A DNA stretch of 32,226 nt, from positions 1 to 32,226 of the IMG/VR virus record IMGVR_UViG_3300006737_000011; one strand, written 5' to 3'. Origin of the DNA: a virus. The notes beneath the pieces were generated by a model. It saw nothing but the letters and a program-made list of their open reading frames with translations, was not told the DNA's origin and searched no databases. A program made the translations under genes and the position numbers. Shown piece after piece: positions 12,194-20,954 of the stretch; position 1 is the stretch's first letter; the number at the start of each line of letters is the position of its first letter.

Positions 12194-15055
12194 TTATTTA
12201 TTACAATTATTACATTTATCACTTAATTCTTTAACAGCTTCAATTAATAATCCAATAAGACCATTATAATCTACTGCTTTAAAGCTGTCCTCATTTTTAA
12301 GGCTATCAACTTCTTTTACAAGTTCAGGCATTACCTTTTCTAGCTCTTGTGCTATAACACCACCTGACCTTTTATCTTCTCTGCCTATCCAGTCAAATGT
12401 TACACCTCTTAACTGGTCTAACTTATCTAATGGATTCTCAATAACCTTTACATTTTCTTTTAATCTTTCATCAGATGCTATTGTTGTAGAGTATGCAATC
12501 ACATCCCCCTCAAAATGACCATCCCCATCTGCTTCTAGTCTAAATTGATTGTTACCATTAACATACATGTCAATTTGAGTATTATCAGTAAACTGCATGT
12601 AGTCTGTAGAATCAAGACCAATATATTGTACTGCTCTTAAATCACTTGCTACTTTAGCAGCAGTTACAGAATCATCTGCAAGTTTTGCTGTGGTTACATT
12701 TGCATCCAATATCTTAGCTGTTGTAATTGCATCATCAGCAATCTTAGCTGTAGTTATATTAGCATCTAAAACTTTTGCAGTTGTAATGTTATCATCTAAT
12801 ATTTTAGCTGTTGTAATATTGTTGTCAGCTATTTTAGCAGTTGTTACATTTGCATCAAGTATTTTAACTGTTGTTACAGCATTATTTGCAATAGTCAAAG
12901 CAGTACCCCCAGTAACCTCTCCAGTATGTACTTGGTTATACAAATTAGTAGAGCCTTGTGTTAAGTTATCTGTTGTTGAGTTAGTCTCATCAATTAACTT
13001 AATCCAGTTACCTGCATGTGCAAAATATCCTTTACCTGTTCCATGTACATGTGCAAACATACCATGATAAGTAGATGCACTTGGTAAATCACCTTCTGAT
13101 GCATACATATTAGCATATAAGATTTTACCAGTTGTTGTTATGTTATAAGATTGAGCATCTAAATTACCTCCTAATTGTGGAGTTGTATCTTCTACTACAT
13201 TGTTGATACTTACTGCCTGTACTCTAGAATCAGTATAATAAAGATTTGTGTTCTCTGTTATTGCTGATGTGTTCAAAGTTATGTCAGCAGTACCATCAAA
13301 TGAAACTCCTGATATATTTCTTGCTGTTGCAAGTGCTGTAGCTGTTGCTGCATTACCTGTAGTTGAACCTGATGAACCACTTGTGTTACCTGTAACATTA
13401 CCAGTTAAGTTTCCAGTTACATTACCTGTAACATCTCCAGTAACATCACCTGTTAAATTACCAGTAATTGTACCTGATGCTCCAATAGTACCAACACTAA
13501 TGTTAGGTGTACCAGTTAAACCTGCTGCTGTAGTTGCACTTGTAGCTGCAATACCTAATCCATCAACATAGGATTTAGTTATATGTGCTTGTACTTCTGA
13601 TTGGCTAGGTCCTGTATAAGTAAATACTCCATTAGAATTATTATAACTTAATGAACCATCTCCACCTGCATCAGTAACACTAAAGTCTGATAAACCAATA
13701 CCACTTGCTGTATTAGCTAATGTTAAAGTTCCTGCTGCATCATCATAAGTAGCACTAATACCACTACCACCAACAATTAAACTAGCAACTTGGTCATCTA
13801 TTCTTTCATTTGTTAGATATTTATTTGTACTACCTTCAGGTAAGTCATCTGTGTTTACTTGATTTGTACCTGTTCCAAAGTCTATTAGTGTATCATCTAT
13901 AGAATCTGCTGCAATACTTACAGCTCCACTACTTACACTAAAATGTGATGATGAGAAACTAGCAACCCCTTTTGCACTTGTAGATGCATCTGTTCCTGCT
14001 ATAGTGAAATTTGGATAAGTACCTGATGCACTTAAACCAGTACCACTTGATGCAGAAATAGCAACTGTTTGGTCAGGTGATGAGTTAGTAATTGTTAGGC
14101 TATTTGCAGCATCATCATATGTTGCTGTTATTCCAGTTCCACCTACTACTAAATTACTCACTCTGTCATCTACTCTCTCATCAGTAAAGTACAAATTGCT
14201 GCCTTCACTTAAATCTGTTGTTGATTTACTAGATAAATCTAAATTTGCTCCTGTATTTAATGCAATTCTAGCATCTGCTCTTGCATTTGTAAAATATAAA
14301 TTGGTTCCCTCAGAAAGGTTTGTTGTAGATTTAGATGCTAAAGCTGTATCAAATCTAGCTGTTGTATAATACAAGTTTGACCCCTCTGTAATATTGTCTG
14401 TTGATAATGAAATATCTGCACTTCCATTAAAAGCTACACCTGCAATATTTCTACTTGTTGCTAAAGTTGTAGCAGTAGTTGCATTACCTGTTAAAGCACC
14501 AGTAAAAGTTGTAGCAGCTACACTTGTAAGACCACTAATATTTGGATTTAATGCTATTGTTAAAGCATTACCTGCTGATGTTGTTGTTATTTCATTTGTT
14601 GTACCTACTATAGAAAAGGTTTCTGTATCTAAATCTATAGATTGCGCTCCACCTGAATCACCTTGAAAGTCTAAATCTGATGCTGTTACCTGTGCATCCA
14701 CATATGCTTTTATTGATTGCTGTGTTGCTAATGCTGTTGCACTATTAGAGGACATGTTATCCTCATCTTTTATATCTGTTATTGTTATTGTACCATCTGA
14801 TAAAGAACCAAAAGTAAGTGTTCCTGATATTGTTGAGTTTCCTGAGATATTACCACTAAGGTTTCCAACAAAACTGTTACCAGTTATTGTTCCTGTTGCT
14901 GTTAAATCTCCTGCATTGTTTAAACTTATCCCAGTTTCAGTTCCTAAACCATCTGAAATAACCTGTAAACTTGCTGACAAACCATCATTATCACCAACCT
15001 TTAATAGTGAATCATAACTTGATGCAATAGATATTCCTGTTAAACTACTTGCCAT
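12194..15055 (-). CDS. Long tail fibre with S74 intramolecular chaperone
   Basis: A 953-residue fibre. The shaft has repeated units of the type LSEGSNLYFTxxR (at least five variants), Gly-Asn-Val-Thr tetrapeptide runs, and eight ten-residue TTAKI units. The last 96 residues are a peptidase S74 domain: ASDERLKENV with the Ser-Asp site at 861-862, then a helical part with GGVIAQELEKVMPELV. S74 domains trimerise the fibre and then cut themselves off. The product should be a trimeric host-binding fibre. One GCG codon here holds one of the four CG dinucleotides found. Confidence 0.92.
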   Translation of the reverse strand: MASSLTGISIASSYDSLLKVGDNDGLSASLQVISDGLGTETGISLNNAGDLTATGTITGNSFVGNLSGNISGNSTISGTLTFGSLSDGTITITDIKDEDNMSSNSATALATQQSIKAYVDAQVTASDLDFQGDSGGAQSIDLDTETFSIVGTTNEITTTSAGNALTIALNPNISGLTSVAATTFTGALTGNATTATTLATSRNIAGVAFNGSADISLSTDNITEGSNLYYTTARFDTALASKSTTNLSEGTNLYFTNARADARIALNTGANLDLSSKSTTDLSEGSNLYFTDERVDDRVSNLVVGGTGITATYDDAANSLTITNSSPDQTVAISASSGTGLSASGTYPNFTIAGTDASTSAKGVASFSSSHFSVSSGAVSIAADSIDDTLIDFGTGTNQVNTDDLPEGSTNKYLTNERIDDQVASLIVGGSGISATYDDAAGTLTLANTASGIGLSDFSVTDAGGDGSLSYNNSNGVFTYTGPSQSEVQAHITKSYVDGLGIAATSATTAAGLTGTPNISVGTIGASGTITGNLTGDVTGDVTGNVTGNLTGNVTGNTSGSSGSTTGNAATATALATARNISGVSFDGTADITLNTSAITENTNLYYTDSRVQAVSINNVVEDTTPQLGGNLDAQSYNITTTGKILYANMYASEGDLPSASTYHGMFAHVHGTGKGYFAHAGNWIKLIDETNSTTDNLTQGSTNLYNQVHTGEVTGGTALTIANNAVTTVKILDANVTTAKIADNNITTAKILDDNITTAKVLDANITTAKIADDAITTAKILDANVTTAKLADDSVTAAKVASDLRAVQYIGLDSTDYMQFTDNTQIDMYVNGNNQFRLEADGDGHFEGDVIAYSTTIASDERLKENVKVIENPLDKLDQLRGVTFDWIGREDKRSGGVIAQELEKVMPELVKEVDSLKNEDSFKAVDYNGLIGLLIEAVKELSDKCNNCNK
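12635..12874. repeat. Eight 30-bp units coding TTAKI decapeptides
   Basis: Eight consecutive 30-bp units encode variants of TTAKILDANV, covering exactly 240 bp. The DNA copies differ at silent and conservative sites, so the array is diverged. It probably forms a regular coiled or triple-stranded rod in the fibre shaft. Confidence 0.85.
13379..13462. repeat. Seven 12-bp units coding Gly-Asn/Asp-Val-Thr
   Basis: Seven 12-bp units encode the run GNLT GDVT GDVT GNVT GNLT GNVT GNTS within the fibre. This is a short-period beta-helical repeat known from phage fibres. Such arrays can change length by recombination. Confidence 0.85.
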
Positions 15056-15140
15056 TTTTATTTATTTTAAATTTGTTATTAATATATCTCATTAACTTTA
15101 TAATGTTTTTTTCTTTAGGTTTATATATTTTCATATTCAT
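15045..15140 (-). CDS. Possible small basic ORF, 31 aa
   Basis: A reading frame opening MNMKIYKPKEKNIIKLM fills the 88-nt gap between the 15144-15650 gene and the fibre gene. It overlaps the fibre start by 11 nt in another frame. It is Lys- and Ile-rich. Nothing beyond position supports it, and it may be just the leader of the fibre gene. Confidence 0.3.
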   Translation of the reverse strand: MNMKIYKPKEKNIIKLMRYINNKFKINKNGK

Positions 15141-15143
15141 GTT

Positions 15144-15650
15144 TTATAGCACCCAACCTTGAAATGTAGGCTCATCTCTGTCAGGGTAAATATCATCATT
15201 TGTGTTAGATGTATATTCAGGATAACTGCTTTGGTTAAAATCCATGAATTGTATAAACCTTCTTGTATAATATTCAGCTAAAGTTCTTTCTTTTTCAACT
15301 AAATAATCTACTTCTGCCTTTTCTACTGTTTCTGCATTTTCAGAAACCCCTTTAAATATACCTCCCTGCCTAATCCTATAAGCAGCAAAAGGTAAATAAT
15401 CAACCATAGCAAAATGTATAAGCATAGGTTGTATGTGATTAACCAATAAAGTTTCATAAACTGTACCTGATATTGCATCAGTATTGATTAATGTTTTTAT
15501 TTTGTCAGTTAATTTTGTACCTAAATAGTTTTGCACATGTATCTCTTGTGCTATCTCTATAAAATGCATAAATTTATCTGCTTGAACATTACCATCTATT
15601 ATAGTGTTCTTAACTAAATCATTTCTATTTATAAATAATACTTTTGCCAT
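15144..15650 (-). CDS. Head-tail connector-like protein (DUF6712-like)
   Basis: A 168-residue, mostly helical protein. It opens VLFINRNDLVKNTIIDGNVQ and continues FIEIAQEIHVQNYLGTKL and a long helix with AEYYTRRFIQF. This matches the pattern I recall for DUF6712, a connector-position family in Bacteroidota phages and prophages. It follows the portal gene by 2 nt, as a connector would. Family assignment is from memory. Confidence 0.65.
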   Translation of the reverse strand: MAKVLFINRNDLVKNTIIDGNVQADKFMHFIEIAQEIHVQNYLGTKLTDKIKTLINTDAISGTVYETLLVNHIQPMLIHFAMVDYLPFAAYRIRQGGIFKGVSENAETVEKAEVDYLVEKERTLAEYYTRRFIQFMDFNQSSYPEYTSNTNDDIYPDRDEPTFQGWVL

Positions 15651-15652
15651 GT

Positions 15653-17464
15653 CTATCTAGGTGTTGTAAATTTCTTAGGTTTTAAGAATCCTCTATTTTT
15701 CATATCTCTAGGTCTCTTAGCAACCTTGTTATCATTCTTTTCAGGTGTAAATCCTTCTTTTCTAGCTTCATTTACACTTACAGTTTCATCATTACTGATA
15801 CCATCACTAGGTAAAAACTCACCTTGTGCATTTCTTTTTCTAAAGTATACCTGTCTCATCCAAAAATGTTGGCATGAACCACCACCTTTATAGAACCATA
15901 CACTATAAGTGTCAGCACCATTAGGACCCCATCCTGCATTTACTGCTTTCTTATCCATAGATAATATATCTTCCTTCCTGTAAATCTTACCTGCTGCTAA
16001 CATCTTTCTACAAAACTCTCTTGTATTAGGACTAACTACATCAGGAGCATACTTATATCTTACTTTAAATAGCCCTTTATCTTGGTCAGATTTAGAATCA
16101 GGTTTAGCTGAACCTGTAGATGCTAGTTTTAACATCTCATTTTGCTTATCATCTAAGTCATAATCAACTTCTTCTGCACTAATCATATCCCATTCATCTA
16201 AATTCTCATCTTCACCTAATGCAATTAGGTCATCTGCTACAGAGTTACTTGGATGGTTATCTGTTCTGTATATCTTTTTCTCTTTTTTTAGACTTAACTT
16301 TTGTCCTGTTTCTTCTTCTCTAGTTTCTTTATCTGCTACATTAGTTAAATCTGTAAACTCTAATGGTTGTAATGTTTTAAAATATAGCTTTAATGTAATG
16401 TTATTGTAAGCTAATATCTTATCAAATGCATCAATCATCAAGTTTTGGAAAGGTCTAATAACCATGTTGTCCATTAGTATAGATGCTTTCTCTAATTCAT
16501 CTGCATTGTTACCTAAACCAGTATTGTTTTTTACACCTAAAAGCATAGGTGATACTATTCTATGAGCTACTAATATCTTTTCTTGTGATTCTGTAGATAA
16601 GAATTGATACTGTTGGTGTGCATCTGATAACTGTATTGGCTCTATACTAGCTTGTGTTTCTACACTATCATTAAATGACAGTATAAATTTACCTGCATTA
16701 CTAGAACCACTAAACTTTTGTGCTATCTTCTTTTCTATTAATGACCTTTCTTCTTCATTAGGGATACCTGCATTAAAATTAATTATCATACTAGGACTTA
16801 AACCATGAGCTATATTATTCATATGAAAGTTACTAATCTCACCTTCTAATTCTGCATACTGTAAACCACCAGTATATGCAGGAGGACTATAGTAATAATA
16901 TCCTGCTTTGTATGGTTTTATAAATAGTATCTCTCTAGCCTCTTTAGATGTACCAAAGGCAGGTATTCTTGTTGCATTGTCAGAGGTCTTGTAAGAACTC
17001 CAATCATGAAAGTAATAGTAAGCCTCTATCTCACCTGATTCTCCTGATTTTTCAGCTCTTAATGTCTCTACTGGTATGTGTTCTACTTGTACAATCTTCT
17101 TTCTCCCCTTACCATATATAACTTGTAAAGCTGCACCACCCATTAAGTAGTAGTCATATATTGCTTTTCTAATTACATCTTTTTTTAGTAATGCTATCAT
17201 CTGTGCATACTGGTCAGGTTTCATATCTGAATCAGTTGCATCTAGTCCTTTACCATATATCATCTCAGATATACCATTTATACATGCATGATTTGTAGGA
17301 GAACCATTATATAAATCAATTAAATATTGATAATAGTTGTTATCCTCACCATACATTACAAAATCTTTTCTTGGGTCCTCTATAATTTTAGGAGCTGTAT
17401 AAGCTGCTAACTCTACTACTCTAATATCTCCTTCATACTTTGGTTTCCTGTGTTGTCTACTCAT
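15653..17464 (-). CDS. Portal protein with extra C-terminal domain
   Basis: A 603-residue portal. Residues about 40-390 carry the portal core: MYGEDNNYYQYLIDLY, SPTNHACINGISEMIYGKGL, RKAIYDYYLMGGAALQVIY and the stem-region helix LVAHRIVSPMLLGV. The last 140 residues hold a separate domain with RYKYAPDVVSPNTREFCRKM, KIYRKEDI, GWGPNGAD and CQHFWMRQVYF. This Cys/His-bearing module is known from head-morphogenesis and portal proteins of Bacteroidota phages. The portal forms the DNA entry ring at one capsid vertex. Confidence 0.88.
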   Translation of the reverse strand: MSRQHRKPKYEGDIRVVELAAYTAPKIIEDPRKDFVMYGEDNNYYQYLIDLYNGSPTNHACINGISEMIYGKGLDATDSDMKPDQYAQMIALLKKDVIRKAIYDYYLMGGAALQVIYGKGRKKIVQVEHIPVETLRAEKSGESGEIEAYYYFHDWSSYKTSDNATRIPAFGTSKEAREILFIKPYKAGYYYYSPPAYTGGLQYAELEGEISNFHMNNIAHGLSPSMIINFNAGIPNEEERSLIEKKIAQKFSGSSNAGKFILSFNDSVETQASIEPIQLSDAHQQYQFLSTESQEKILVAHRIVSPMLLGVKNNTGLGNNADELEKASILMDNMVIRPFQNLMIDAFDKILAYNNITLKLYFKTLQPLEFTDLTNVADKETREEETGQKLSLKKEKKIYRTDNHPSNSVADDLIALGEDENLDEWDMISAEEVDYDLDDKQNEMLKLASTGSAKPDSKSDQDKGLFKVRYKYAPDVVSPNTREFCRKMLAAGKIYRKEDILSMDKKAVNAGWGPNGADTYSVWFYKGGGSCQHFWMRQVYFRKRNAQGEFLPSDGISNDETVSVNEARKEGFTPEKNDNKVAKRPRDMKNRGFLKPKKFTTPR

Positions 17465-17466
17465 AA

Positions 17467-17970
17467 TTATGCATTATATACTTTATATTTATTTGTTCCT
17501 GATGTGCTTTTCTTATAAACACCTTTTAACACATCATAATATTCATTAGCTCCTTGTGATACTGTTTGGTTTGTACAGAAAATTCTGTCTCTGTATATAA
17601 CTAAATCTTTAGGCTCTCTAACTGCATCCCAATTACCTGTTGTTTCATTCCAAGAGTTAGTTGCAAAATTCCATGCACTACCTGACCTTGTAATTCCATC
17701 TTCCCAGTTTACACTTAACAAGTTCCAAAACTGTGTAACATCATCCCAGTTAGAACCTACTGATATAACTTTAACTTCATAAAACTTATTTTCTTGTAAT
17801 GTTAATGCAACATTTATAGATGCATAACCACTAAGTCTTGTTATAGGCACTAGGTTTGTTTGCACATTACCAGTTTCTTCATCTCTTACTTCTAATCTTG
17901 CATTTATTACAAATGATTCAGGTATAAATGTAAAAGTTTGTGCTGATGATGCATCACTTAAATATATCAT
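17467..17970 (-). CDS. Hypothetical structural protein, 167 aa
   Basis: A beta-rich protein beginning MIYLSDASSAQTFTFIPE. Later parts are Trp- and Asn-rich (NWDDVTQFWNLLSVNWEDG), and the end GTNKYKVYNA suggests a surface-exposed beta module. Phage baseplate, connector and decoration proteins of Bacteroidota phages often look like this. It sits between the accessory gene and the portal with a 2-nt gap to the latter. A specific role cannot be assigned. Confidence 0.62.
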   Translation of the reverse strand: MIYLSDASSAQTFTFIPESFVINARLEVRDEETGNVQTNLVPITRLSGYASINVALTLQENKFYEVKVISVGSNWDDVTQFWNLLSVNWEDGITRSGSAWNFATNSWNETTGNWDAVREPKDLVIYRDRIFCTNQTVSQGANEYYDVLKGVYKKSTSGTNKYKVYNA

Positions 17971-18021
17971 ACTTATATAATGCTATTTTTTTACTTTTTT
18001 ATAAAGTGTAAAGTTTTTTGT

Positions 18022-18051
18022 AAAAAAAAAAGGAGCTACAATGTAACCCCT
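18022..18051 (-). terminator. Intrinsic terminator after the 18087-18371 gene
   Basis: On the minus strand a 10-bp stem containing G-U pairs is formed by the complements of plus-strand 18031-18040 and 18042-18051, with a very short loop. A run of ten T follows (plus A run 18022-18031). It closes the single-gene accessory unit. Confidence 0.78.
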
Positions 18052-18086
18052 CTTTTGACAAATCACCTTCAATGATTTACTTTGCT

Positions 18087-18371
18087 TTATCTAATTCTTA
18101 CAATTAAACTATGTGGTTCAAATTGTTTTTCTAAAGCAGTAATTACATCATTAGATGTAACATTCCATTTTGTCAGTAATTTATTTAATTGTTCTGCATG
18201 AATAAAAATCCATCTTGTATCTATTTTATCACACATTACACTAAATGAGTGAGGAATAGAATCAAACTCCTCAGTAATAGTACTACCTATTTCTAAAGTT
18301 GTATTGCCATTGTCATCTATGTTTGACTGTATAAATATATTTTTTAAGTTTTTCATAATTGTGTTTTTCAT
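18087..18371 (-). CDS. Autonomous accessory gene inserted in the structural operon
   Basis: The likely start is 18371 (MKNTIMKNLKNIFI) or 18356 (MKNLKN). The farther ATG at 18395 lies within the promoter. The product of about 94 residues is mixed alpha/beta (TLEIGSTITEEFDSIPHSF, TRWIFIHAEQLNKLLTKWNV) and unrelated to virion proteins. It has its own promoter and is bracketed by terminators on both sides, the classic layout of a moron. Function unknown. Confidence 0.7.
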   Translation of the reverse strand: MKNTIMKNLKNIFIQSNIDDNGNTTLEIGSTITEEFDSIPHSFSVMCDKIDTRWIFIHAEQLNKLLTKWNVTSNDVITALEKQFEPHSLIVRIR

Positions 18372-18374
18372 ATT

Positions 18375-18413
18375 AATACTGTAAATATAATACATTATTA
18401 TAATACCAACAAA
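18375..18413 (-). promoter_or_regulatory. Bacteroidota-type promoter for the 18087-18371 gene
   Basis: On the minus strand TTTG (18413-18410), a 20-bp spacer and TATATTTA (18389-18382) give an inferred start near 18375. The spacer holds ATAATA-ATG-TATTAT, an inverted repeat. From that repeat through the -7 box the sequence is identical to the plus-strand promoter at 31801-31838. Confidence 0.75.
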
Positions 18414-18446
18414 TTTTTTTGCATTTTTTTTTAAAAAAGTTTATAC

Positions 18447-18476
18447 AAAAAAAAAGAGGACCATAAAGACCCTCTT
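18447..18476 (-). terminator. Intrinsic terminator after the tail tube gene
   Basis: On the minus strand AGAGGGTC pairs with GGTCCTCT (with wobble pairs) around a 5-nt loop, and nine T follow. It ends the long transcript through the tail and head genes at the tail tube gene, just before the accessory promoter. Confidence 0.78.
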
Positions 18477-18498
18477 TCATTAGAAAAACACTTAACTA

Positions 18499-19032
18499 TT
18501 ATGATGTAGGAAAAGTACTTATTTGTGTTGTACTATCTAAAGCTAATACTACACTTGCTGTTATAAAGTCAGGAGGACTTGTTTCTAGTGCTTCAAAAGT
18601 AAGATTAAATCCATTAAAATCACCCATGTTAGCTCCTACTGTAAAATTACCTGTAGTAAGCTCTGCACCATTTATCTTCCCAACTACCATATGATTATCA
18701 TCTGCATCTACCACTACAATGTGTGGTCTACCAACAGCTAATAACTTAATTTGTTCACTTGTTGCTCTATCATAATACTGTAGTTGTAGTGTTAATGTTT
18801 GTGTGTAGAAAGTAGTTCCATTTTCTCTAGAACTTGTAACAACAGTATCTAAATTTGATGTTCCTCTTACATCAAACTGAAAAAATACTGGAGTACCTGC
18901 AAGAGCAGTTATATTACCTGCTGATTCAGTTATTGCACCTAATGTTCCAAAATCTGCAAAGTAGACCCTTTTTATTGAACCTGACTTATTTCTACATGGT
19001 ACTACTCTACCTGATGTTAAATTACAACTCAT
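18499..19032 (-). CDS. Major tail tube protein (probable)
   Basis: A 177-residue beta-rich protein opening MSCNLTSGRVVPCRNKSGS and IKRVYFADFG, a start I associate with tail tube proteins of Bacteroidota siphophages. The centre (TQTLTLQLQYYDRATSEQIK) and VGANMGDFNGFNLTFEALE fit the tube fold, where a beta sandwich carries a helix and a long loop. It lies directly downstream of the major capsid gene, and size and position both fit. Alternative: a head decoration protein. Confidence 0.7.
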   Translation of the reverse strand: MSCNLTSGRVVPCRNKSGSIKRVYFADFGTLGAITESAGNITALAGTPVFFQFDVRGTSNLDTVVTSSRENGTTFYTQTLTLQLQYYDRATSEQIKLLAVGRPHIVVVDADDNHMVVGKINGAELTTGNFTVGANMGDFNGFNLTFEALETSPPDFITASVVLALDSTTQISTFPTS

Positions 19033-19102
19033 ATTATTTTAAATTTTAAAGTATGGGGAGGGATTAACCTCCCATATACTATTGATTATACTTATTACTC
19101 TA

Positions 19103-20011
19103 TTATGAATAGAAAACAATCTCAGCACCATAACCATACTGAATACCATATGCAAATCTTGAAACAAACCTTGCATTTTGGTCTCCTAATGTTTCTGATG
19201 TGTCAATTACTCTTACCTCATTCATGTCTGATACTAGGTTAGTACCAAAGTATAGGTTAGATTTTTGTGCTAGTGCAGCAGTATTATCAGATAAACCATT
19301 TGCTAAGAACAATGGAACACCATCAAAAGTTAATGGAGTGTTATTGTCATACCACATGTTTACTCTGTTTTCATAACCACCACCTTGTGCAGCTAAAGCT
19401 CTAACATATGCTTTCATCATATTTCTAGAAACATATAGAGTTAAATCTTCTTTACCATATATTGTGTTTGGAGCTGCATCTAAGATTTTACCTAGCTCTG
19501 CAATAGCATTTGATGCTGTTACTGTACCTGCTGTTACATCTACAACATCTGCATCTGCTGCCCATAATGTTTCAAATCCAGCCACTTGCCCAGCTGTTGC
19601 ATTAGTTCCTGCCCATATTGAACTTTCAACTGATGCTGCAATTTGGTCTGCAAAGTTTCCAATTATGAAATCACCAAATGATGATGGCATATTCTTAAAT
19701 GTTGATGCACCCATTTCTGCTGATTCCCATGAATCTACAAATTGCTTAGTACAAAACTTAATATTTACTTGAAACTCCTCTAGTGTAATGACTCTTTCAC
19801 TTATTGCTACTGTACCTGCATCACTAAAATCACAAGTTGCATTAGCTATTAAGCCTGAGACATCAACTTTTTGGATAACACTTTTGTGTTTTACATTAGG
19901 CATAATAGTCATTCCACCATTTGCTAATGTAGTACCTTCTAATAGTTGAGCAGCAATATATTTTTTTGCGCTTTCTCCACTATAGCTTGTAGTTATTGTT
20001 GGTTTACTCAT
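19103..20011 (-). CDS. Major capsid protein
   Basis: A 302-residue protein. It follows the scaffold gene by 24 nt and the protease gene lies farther upstream. The N-terminal arm (TITTSYSGESAKKYIAAQ) is followed by VDVSGLIANATCDFSDAG, a beta-rich P-like domain (VITLEEFQVNIKFCTKQF), a helical middle, and a C-terminal FDGVPLFLANGL with RFAYGIQYGYGAEIVFYS. These are usual in HK97-fold capsid proteins of this group. The third GCGC-context CG lies in codon 16 or so (ESAKK). Confidence 0.85.
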   Translation of the reverse strand: MSKPTITTSYSGESAKKYIAAQLLEGTTLANGGMTIMPNVKHKSVIQKVDVSGLIANATCDFSDAGTVAISERVITLEEFQVNIKFCTKQFVDSWESAEMGASTFKNMPSSFGDFIIGNFADQIAASVESSIWAGTNATAGQVAGFETLWAADADVVDVTAGTVTASNAIAELGKILDAAPNTIYGKEDLTLYVSRNMMKAYVRALAAQGGGYENRVNMWYDNNTPLTFDGVPLFLANGLSDNTAALAQKSNLYFGTNLVSDMNEVRVIDTSETLGDQNARFVSRFAYGIQYGYGAEIVFYS

Positions 20012-20035
20012 TTTTTTTGATTTTTAAAATTTTTA

Positions 20036-20638
20036 TTATTCACTTAATTTTCTCATGATTCTATCAAGTCTAGTCTCAGTTCTCTGAGATGCAATATGAT
20101 AAAAGTCATCACTTGGTTTATTATTTTCAGGAGAGTGCTTTAAAGGCTCTGCATCAGGTGTTGCTGATAGCTCCTCTTTAACTTCACTTAACTCCACTTC
20201 TTTGCTTTTCAGCACTTCACTAAGGTTTACTTTTAAATCTTCAACCATAGCTTTCAGTTCATCAAACTGTTCTTTAGTAGCAAATTCTGTAGTTAGTTCA
20301 TCAGACATTTCTTCCTTAGCTTCTTCTTCTGCAACTGGTTCTTCAGCAGCTTCAGCAATACTAGCAATAACACCTTCTTCCTCAACTACAACTGACCTAC
20401 CATCTTCTAGAGTGTATTCACCTACAGGCATAGGTACTCTATCATCTTCTGTAACAATAAAGACTTCCTTACCTGCTGCAAATTCCTCAGCTTCAATGAC
20501 TGTTCCATTTTCTAAGTTCATAGTTGCCAAAGTAACTTCTTCTGCTTTGACCTCTACATCCTTAACTTCATCTTTTGATAATTCCATTCCTAAGATGTTT
20601 TTGATTTTACTTAATGTATCAGTTGCTTTCATAATCAT
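20036..20638 (-). CDS. Scaffolding protein (probable)
   Basis: A 200-residue, very acidic protein with long Glu/Ala/Val-rich helices (ASIAEAAEEPVAEEEAKEEM, EQFDELKAMVEDLKVNLSEV) and a more basic C-terminus (SQRTETRLDRIMRKLSE), which is where scaffolds bind the capsid subunit. It is encoded immediately before the major capsid gene and after the protease gene. That fits a scaffold removed during maturation by the upstream protease. Confidence 0.75.
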   Translation of the reverse strand: MIMKATDTLSKIKNILGMELSKDEVKDVEVKAEEVTLATMNLENGTVIEAEEFAAGKEVFIVTEDDRVPMPVGEYTLEDGRSVVVEEEGVIASIAEAAEEPVAEEEAKEEMSDELTTEFATKEQFDELKAMVEDLKVNLSEVLKSKEVELSEVKEELSATPDAEPLKHSPENNKPSDDFYHIASQRTETRLDRIMRKLSE

Positions 20639-20673
20639 ATAATTATATTAATTTAAAATTTTATATTTTTGGT

Positions 20674-20823
20674 CTAAGTTTCTGTTCTACCAACACCTTG
20701 TCCCCATAGTGTTCCATCACAACAATCAGGATGGTATGTATTATCATCACACAAACAACCTTTATCAGACCTAATAGGACTTGTGTATGATGGTGCAGGA
20801 TTTTTTCTTCTATTTTTTTTCAT
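20674..20823 (-). CDS. Small Cys-rich head-region protein, 49 aa
   Basis: A short ORF starting as ATGA over the previous stop. The basic start (MKKNRRKNPAPSYTSPIR) leads to GCLCDDNTYHPDCCDGTLWG and QGVG. Four Cys in the pattern C-x-C-x8-C-C-D-G suggest metal binding. I recall very similar small proteins at the same place in other Bacteroidota phages, but none with a known function. Confidence 0.75.
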   Translation of the reverse strand: MKKNRRKNPAPSYTSPIRSDKGCLCDDNTYHPDCCDGTLWGQGVGRTET

Positions 20824-20954
20824 TTTCCTTGACCTCTGTATTTTTTTAGGTAGTTTTTACTAGATTTTAGTTTACTGCTTTTAGTTTTAGCATGTACACC
20901 TTTTCTTCTAACTTTAGGTTTCTCTACTTTGACATGAATTACTCTCCTTGCCAT
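20820..20954 (-). CDS. Small basic protein, 44 aa
   Basis: It begins MARRVIHVKVEKPKVRRKGV and ends NYLKKYRGQGK. Short, highly basic proteins with a KGVHAKTKSSKLK-like core and a Y-x-GQG end are widespread beside phage head genes. The net charge of roughly +19 suggests a DNA- or scaffold-interacting virion component. Stop-start overlaps tie it to both neighbours. Confidence 0.75.
   Translation of the reverse strand: MARRVIHVKVEKPKVRRKGVHAKTKSSKLKSSKNYLKKYRGQGK

Noticed and set aside
12635-13462. Regularly spaced repeats that could suggest a CRISPR array
   Set aside because: The units are directly adjacent, vary in sequence and encode in-frame TTAKI and GNVT peptides of a fibre. There are no spacers.
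12690-15017. Several plus-strand ORFs opposite the fibre gene
   Set aside because: They are mirror-frame shadows of a Val/Thr/Ala-rich repeat protein, with repetitive hydrophobic translations and no start context.
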